Part shown: piece by piece, positions 59,863 through 64,000 of the stretch | How the letters are laid out: each line of letters opens with the position of its first letter | How positions within the stretch are numbered: the stretch's first letter is position 1 | Assembly: GCF_001270495.1 (NCBI RefSeq) | Contig: NZ_LGUR01000201.1 | Location: forward strand, 1 to 64,000 | Length of the DNA stretch: 64,000 bases | Origin: Streptomyces viridochromogenes | GTDB taxonomy: Bacteria > Actinomycetota > Actinomycetes > Streptomycetales > Streptomycetaceae | Direction: 5' to 3' | The notes under the pieces: generated by a model | Database searches by the model: none | Told to the model about the DNA's origin: nothing | Seen by the model: only the letters and a program-made list of their open reading frames with translations | Made by a program: the position numbers and the translations under genes

Positions 59863-60720
59863 ATGGAGTGGTTGACGGGTCCCTTCGAGGTGACCTTCGT
59901 GCAGAGGGCGCTGTGGGGCGGGATGTTGGTGTCGGCGATCTGTGCCCTGGCCGGCACCTGGGTGGTGCTCAGAGGGATGGCCTTTCTCGGTGACGCCATG
60001 TCGCACGGGCTGCTGCCGGGAGTCGCGCTCGCCGCGCTGTTCGGCGGCAACCTGCTGCTGGGGGCGGTGCTGAGCGCGGCCGTCATGACGGCCGGCGTCA
60101 CAGCCCTCGGCCGCACTCCGAGGCTGTCTCAGGACACGGGTATCGGCCTGCTGTTCGTGGGGATGCTGTCGCTCGGTGTCATCATCGTGTCGCGGTCGCA
60201 GTCCTTCGCGGTCGACCTGACCGGGTTCCTCTTCGGTGACGTCCTCGCCGTCCGTGAGCAGGACCTGGTGCTGCTGGGCGTGGCGTTGCTGCTCGCGCTG
60301 GTCGTCTCGGTCCTCGGTCACCGGGCCTTCCTGGCCCTGGCGTTCGATCCGCGCAAGGCCCGGACGCTCGGGTTGCGCCCCCGCCTGGCTCACGCCGTGC
60401 TGCTCGGCCTGCTTGCGCTGGCCATCGTCGCCTCCTTCCACATCGTGGGAACGCTGCTGGTCCTGGGCCTGCTCATCGCCCCGCCGGCCGCAGCGCTGCC
60501 CTGGGCGCGCAGTGTGCGGGGTGTCATGGCCCTCGCGGCGCTCCTCGGCGTCACCGCCACCTTCGGTGGCCTGCTGCTGTCCTGGCACCTGAGCACCGCG
60601 GCCGGCGCGACCGTCTCGGCCCTCGCGGTGAGCCTGTTCTTCCTCTCCCATCTGGCATCCGCTCTTCGTCACCGCCGCCGTGCGCGCCTCCTCGGCGCTC
60701 ACGTCACAGCGACCGACTGA
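59863..60720 (+). CDS. aztB: Zinc ABC transporter permease
   Basis: 285-residue ABC-3 family (ZnuB-type) integral membrane protein with about eight hydrophobic segments, opening EWLTGPFEVTFVQRALWGGM, VSAICALAGTWVVLRGMAFL and GDAMSHGLLPGVA, the characteristic loop of metal permeases. Later IGLLFVGMLSLGV and HIVGTLLVLGLLIAPPAAA. No ribosome site in front of the ATG; with the -10 box at 59849 a leaderless transcript is likely. Followed after 20 bases by the lipoprotein gene. Confidence 0.92.
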   Translation: MEWLTGPFEVTFVQRALWGGMLVSAICALAGTWVVLRGMAFLGDAMSHGLLPGVALAALFGGNLLLGAVLSAAVMTAGVTALGRTPRLSQDTGIGLLFVGMLSLGVIIVSRSQSFAVDLTGFLFGDVLAVREQDLVLLGVALLLALVVSVLGHRAFLALAFDPRKARTLGLRPRLAHAVLLGLLALAIVASFHIVGTLLVLGLLIAPPAAALPWARSVRGVMALAALLGVTATFGGLLLSWHLSTAAGATVSALAVSLFFLSHLASALRHRRRARLLGAHVTATD

Positions 60721-60740
60721 AAGAACCTGAGGCGATCCCT

Positions 60741-61970
60741 TTGCTCGTCCGAAGTAACGTCATACCTTGGGCGCCCGCCGCACTCGTGGCGATCTCCCTG
60801 CTCACCACGAGTTGCGCGAGTCACGACGACAGCGCGTCCGCCCCGCAGGCCACCGCTTCGGCCTCCGCTCCGCACGGTTACGTCGAGGGTGCTCAGGAGA
60901 AGGCCGAGCAGCAGTCGCGGCTGCTGCTGAACGACCCGGCCACCGGCGACACACGGGTACTCGATCTGATCACCGGGAAGACGCACAAGGTGTCCCGGAC
61001 TTCGGGCACCATCGAACTCACCACCGACGGCCGCTTCGGCTACTTCCACACCGCGGGCAGCACGCGCGTGCTGGACAGCGGCGCATGGATGGTGGACCAC
61101 GGCGACCACGTCCACTACTACAGCGCGGCGATACGTGACGTGGGCCGGGTGCCCGGAGGCCCGGGCACCCGTGTCCGCAGCGATGCCGCCGTCACGGCGG
61201 TGACCGACGAGGACGGCCGCGCCAGGATCTACCGCCGGGCCGGTCTGGAGAAGGGCAAGGTCGGCTCCGCCCGCCCGCTTCCCGGGACGCACGCGGGAGT
61301 TGTCGTGCCGTACGCGGAGCACCTGCTCGGCGTCACGGACGACGGGAAGGTCGCGGTGTACGACCGCGAGGGCCGGCGGGCCGCGTCGCCGGACGCCCAG
61401 TGCGAGGAGGTGCGGGGCGACGCCGTCACCCGGCGTGGAGTCGTCCTCGGGTGCGCCGATGGTGCTCTGCTCGTCCGTGAGGACGATGGCAGGTTCACGG
61501 CCGAGAAAATCGCGTACGGCAGCGACGTACGCGAAACGGAGCGGGCCACGGCTTTCCGGCATCGGCCCGGCAGCGACACGCTCACGGCGCCGGCCGGGGA
61601 TCGGGCCGTGTGGGTCCTGGACGTCACCGAGCGCGCGTGGACGCGGGTGAGGACCGGTTCCGTCGTCTCCGCCAACACGGCCGGTGAGGGCTCCGTCCTG
61701 ATGGTCCTGGAGACCGACGGAGCAGTCCACGGCTACGACATCACTACCGGCAAGCAGGTCTCCAGGACGAAGCCGCTTCTGACGGGCACCCCCGAGACCG
61801 GTAGCGACGGGGACGCGGGACCGGTCATCGAGGTCGACCGCAGCCGCGCCTACCTCAACGACTCCAAGGGCAAACGCGTGTACGAGATCGACTACAACGA
61901 CAACCTGCGCATCGCGCGCACCTTCGACCTGGACATCAAGCCGGCCCTGATGGTGGAGACCGGACGATGA
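60741..61970 (+). CDS. AztD-like secreted lipoprotein (beta-propeller)
   Basis: 409 residues. TTG start at 60741 with CTGAGG upstream; the N-terminus (PAALVAISLLTTSCASHDD) has a lipobox LTTSC, so it is probably a membrane-anchored lipoprotein. The body is made of repeats such as GFFHTAGSTRVLDSG-, AVYDREGRR-, VWVLDVTERAWTRV- and VHGYDITTGKQ-type blades of a beta-propeller. The gene sits between aztB and aztC and overlaps aztC by ATGA. It resembles AztD, the periplasmic zinc chaperone; a second such gene follows aztC. His-rich motifs (DHGDHVHYYS, about residues 112-124) could bind zinc. Confidence 0.8.
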   Translation: MLVRSNVIPWAPAALVAISLLTTSCASHDDSASAPQATASASAPHGYVEGAQEKAEQQSRLLLNDPATGDTRVLDLITGKTHKVSRTSGTIELTTDGRFGYFHTAGSTRVLDSGAWMVDHGDHVHYYSAAIRDVGRVPGGPGTRVRSDAAVTAVTDEDGRARIYRRAGLEKGKVGSARPLPGTHAGVVVPYAEHLLGVTDDGKVAVYDREGRRAASPDAQCEEVRGDAVTRRGVVLGCADGALLVREDDGRFTAEKIAYGSDVRETERATAFRHRPGSDTLTAPAGDRAVWVLDVTERAWTRVRTGSVVSANTAGEGSVLMVLETDGAVHGYDITTGKQVSRTKPLLTGTPETGSDGDAGPVIEVDRSRAYLNDSKGKRVYEIDYNDNLRIARTFDLDIKPALMVETGR

Positions 61971-62926
61971 CCACACGGACGCGAGGGTCGCGGCGGATGC
62001 GGATCCTCCTGCTGGTCCTGCTCACCCTCGCCCTGGCCGGTGCCGGCACTGGCTGTACGAGCCGCGACGACCGGACTCGGGTGGTGGTGACGACCAACAT
62101 CCTGGGCGACATCACCCAGGAGATCGTAGGGGACGAAGCCGACGTGACCGTGCTGATGAAGCCGAACGCCGACCCGCACTCCTTCGGTCTGTCGGCCGTG
62201 CAGGCCGCCGAGTTGGAGCGCGCCGACCTGGTGGTCTTCAACGGGCTGGGTCTGGAGGAGAACGTACTGCGGCACGTGGACGCCGCCCGCGAGGCAGGGG
62301 TGGCCACCTTCGAGGCCGGCAAGGCGGTGGACCCCCTCACCTTCCAGACGCATGACGACGGCGGCCCCGAGGAGGAGGCCGGGCAGCCCGATCCGCACTT
62401 CTGGACCGACCCCGACCGCGTTCGCAAGGCCGCGGGGCTGATCGCCGACCAGGTGATCGAGCACGTGGACGGGGTGGACGAGAAGGCGGTTCGTGCCAAT
62501 GCCGACCGCTACGACGGCCGACTCGCCGACCTGGCCGCCTGGATGGAGAAGTCCTTCGACCGCATACCCGAACAGCGGCGGGCGTTGGTGACCAACCACC
62601 ACGTCTTCGGCTACCTCGCCGAACGTTTCGGTTTCCGGGTGGTCGGCGCGGTGATTCCGAGCGGTACGACGCTGGCCTCGCCCAGCTCCTCCGACCTGCG
62701 CTCGCTCACCCAGGCGATGCGGAAGGCCGGCGTACACACCGTGTTCGCGGACTCCTCCCAGCCCAAGCGGCTGGCCGAGGTCCTGCGCACCGAACTGGAC
62801 GGTCAGGTGCGCGTCGTCGAGCTCTACTCCGAGTCCCTGACCGAGAAGGGCAAGGGCGCCGGCACCTACCTGCAGATGATGCGCGCCAACACCACCGCCA
62901 TGACCGACGGCCTGACCGGCGCCTGA
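61967..62926 (+). CDS. aztC: Zinc-binding lipoprotein of ABC transporter
   Basis: 319-residue cluster A-I solute-binding protein. Lipobox LAGAGTGC. Zinc ligands visible: His in NADPHSFGLS, His in QPDPHFWTDPD, His in VTNHHVFGYLAERF, and Asp in VFADSSQPKRL, the usual four-ligand pattern; a loop rich in His/Asp/Glu (THDDGGPEEEAG) stands where ZnuA/AztC have a metal-gathering loop. ATG overlaps the upstream stop (ATGA), so translation is coupled. Delivers zinc to AztB. Confidence 0.92.
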   Translation: MTTRTRGSRRMRILLLVLLTLALAGAGTGCTSRDDRTRVVVTTNILGDITQEIVGDEADVTVLMKPNADPHSFGLSAVQAAELERADLVVFNGLGLEENVLRHVDAAREAGVATFEAGKAVDPLTFQTHDDGGPEEEAGQPDPHFWTDPDRVRKAAGLIADQVIEHVDGVDEKAVRANADRYDGRLADLAAWMEKSFDRIPEQRRALVTNHHVFGYLAERFGFRVVGAVIPSGTTLASPSSSDLRSLTQAMRKAGVHTVFADSSQPKRLAEVLRTELDGQVRVVELYSESLTEKGKGAGTYLQMMRANTTAMTDGLTGA

Positions 62927-63019
62927 ACCAGAGCCTCTGACGTGCACACCGGTCGACCGGCCGCTCAAGCGCACCCGCACCCACTGCCGCGCCCGCGCGG
63001 CACAGAAAGGAACACCCCG

Positions 63020-64000
63020 GTGAACAAGCCGATACGCAACAGAGCCTTCACGGGCACGGCCCTCGCCCTGGCAGCCTCCGCGGTCCTGACCGCCTGCGGA
63101 GGGGAGGACAGCTCCTCGTCCGACGCGCAGGCCAAGAACGCGCCGGGCACCAAGGCCGTGGCGGTCAAGGACCCGCTGGTCGCCACGTTCGACGGCGGCC
63201 TGTACGTCCTGGACGGCGAAAGCCTGAAGCTGGCCAACACGATCGAGCTGCCCGGCTTCAACCGCCTCAACCCCGCCGGCGACGACTCCCACGTCATCGT
63301 CTCCACCGACTCCGGATTCCGCGTCTTCAGCGCCGCCAAGCAGACCTTCACCGGCGTCGAGTACAAGGGCGCCAAGCCCGGCCACGTCGTTCAGCACGCC
63401 GGTAAGACGGTCCTGTTCACCGACGGCACCGGCGAGGTCAACGTCTTCGACCCCGCCGACCTCAAGGGCGGCAAGAAGCCGGAAGGCCGCAACTACACCT
63501 CCGCCGAACCGCACCACGGCGTCGCCATCGAACTGACCAACGGCGAACTCCTCACCACCCTCGGCACCGAGGAGAAGCGCACCGGCGCCCTCGTCCTGGA
63601 CAAGAACAACAAGGAGATCAAGCGCAACGAGAACTGCCCCGGCGTCCACGGCGAGGCCGCGGCCAAGGGCGAGGTCATCGGCATCGGCTGCGAGGACGGC
63701 CTCCTGATCTACAAGGACGGCAAGTTCACCAAGGTCGACGCCCCCGACGACTACGGCCGCATCGGCAACCAGCGCGGCAGCGACGCGTCCACCGTCCTCC
63801 TGGGCGACTACAAGACCGACCCGGAGGCCGAACTGGAGCGGCCGACCCGCATCTCCCTCATCGACACCGAGACCGGGAAACTGCGCCTGGTCGACCTGGG
63901 CACCAGCTACTCCTTCCGCTCGCTCGGCCGCGGACCCCACGGCGAGGCCCTCCTCCTCGGCACCAACGGCACCCTCCACGTCATCGACCCGGAGACCGGC
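63020..64000 (+). CDS. aztD: Zinc metallochaperone AztD, 3' end outside window
   Basis: GTG at 63020 with AAAGGAAC upstream; lipobox-like AASAVLTACGG. 327 residues visible, still open at base 64000. Propeller blades with GGLYVLDGESL, FRVFSAAKQTF, EVNVFDPADLKGG, LLIYKDGKFTK and LHVIDPETG; conserved His in EPHHGVAIEL and CPGVHGEAAAKG, the sort of residues that hold zinc in AztD. It passes zinc to AztC. Last gene seen of the azt operon. Confidence 0.88.
   Translation, partial: MNKPIRNRAFTGTALALAASAVLTACGGEDSSSSDAQAKNAPGTKAVAVKDPLVATFDGGLYVLDGESLKLANTIELPGFNRLNPAGDDSHVIVSTDSGFRVFSAAKQTFTGVEYKGAKPGHVVQHAGKTVLFTDGTGEVNVFDPADLKGGKKPEGRNYTSAEPHHGVAIELTNGELLTTLGTEEKRTGALVLDKNNKEIKRNENCPGVHGEAAAKGEVIGIGCEDGLLIYKDGKFTKVDAPDDYGRIGNQRGSDASTVLLGDYKTDPEAELERPTRISLIDTETGKLRLVDLGTSYSFRSLGRGPHGEALLLGTNGTLHVIDPETG

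Overview
The window is high-GC actinomycete DNA, almost certainly Streptomyces: nearly all third codon positions are G/C, GTG and TTG starts are common, there are twin-arginine (Tat) and Sec signals on many exoenzymes, many ricin-type CBM13 and AbfB-type CBM42 modules, a SpoIIE/RsbW-type signalling protein, and operators of the CebR/LacI type. It is a plant-cell-wall degradation island with a decayed mobile-element frame around it. All calls come from reading the sequence and recalling family hallmarks; no database search was run.

Layout. 1-3.1 kb: 3' end of a CUT1 sugar ABC permease and a GH74 xyloglucanase. 3.3-4.5 kb: SGNH/CBM13 esterase. 4.5-5.4 kb: a 3' tRNA-Gly fragment and the C-terminal remnant of a tyrosine integrase. 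5.4-10.8 kb: secreted GH2, a small conserved protein and a CBM13-CE2-like esterase. 10.8-13.2 kb: PAS/GAF/SpoIIE/ATPase regulator. 13.7-21.5 kb: CBM13-GH74, GH6 cellulase, a GH10-GH62 fusion and GH43. 21.7-23.5 kb: two decayed genes (CE1-CBM2 and GH5). 23.5-31 kb: cytoplasmic GH43 and GH36, secreted GH12 and a third GH74. 31.3-34.2 kb: cytoplasmic GH3. 34.4-37.8 kb: stand-alone condensation-domain protein and remnants of a PAD-type protein and a GT4 glycosyltransferase. 37.8-42 kb: GH29 fucosidase, a broken aldo-keto reductase and a FadR-type GntR regulator. 42-56.7 kb: arabinan/arabinoxylan block (GH43-CBM42 genes, GH27, GH62, GH127, GH43-CBM13). 56.7-58.9 kb: duplicated CBM13 tail, N-terminal integrase remnant and decayed ISL3 transposase. 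59.1-64 kb: zinc-uptake locus aztA / aztB-aztD-like-aztC-aztD.

How it fits together. GH74, GH12 and GH6 cut the xyloglucan and cellulose backbones; GH29, GH2, GH3, GH36 and GH43 trim side chains and oligomers; SGNH esterases remove acetyl groups; GH10-GH62, GH43, GH62, GH127 and GH27 strip xylan and arabinan, including both beta-L-arabinofuranose and (probably) beta-L-arabinopyranose linkages. Three operator vocabularies partition the island: TCGAAGCGCTTCGA palindromes before xyloglucan/oligosaccharide genes, a CebR-like GGGAGCGCTCCC box before the GH6 cellulase, and a recurrent GTTCGATATATCGGAC-like element before seven arabinose-releasing transcription units.

The most striking structural observation is that two parts of an integrase, on the same strand and in the correct order, lie at the two ends of the 51.6 kb CAZyme block, with a tRNA-Gly attachment-site-like fragment next to the C-terminal part and a roughly 97% identical inverted repeat (CBM13 tail plus terminator) at both ends.
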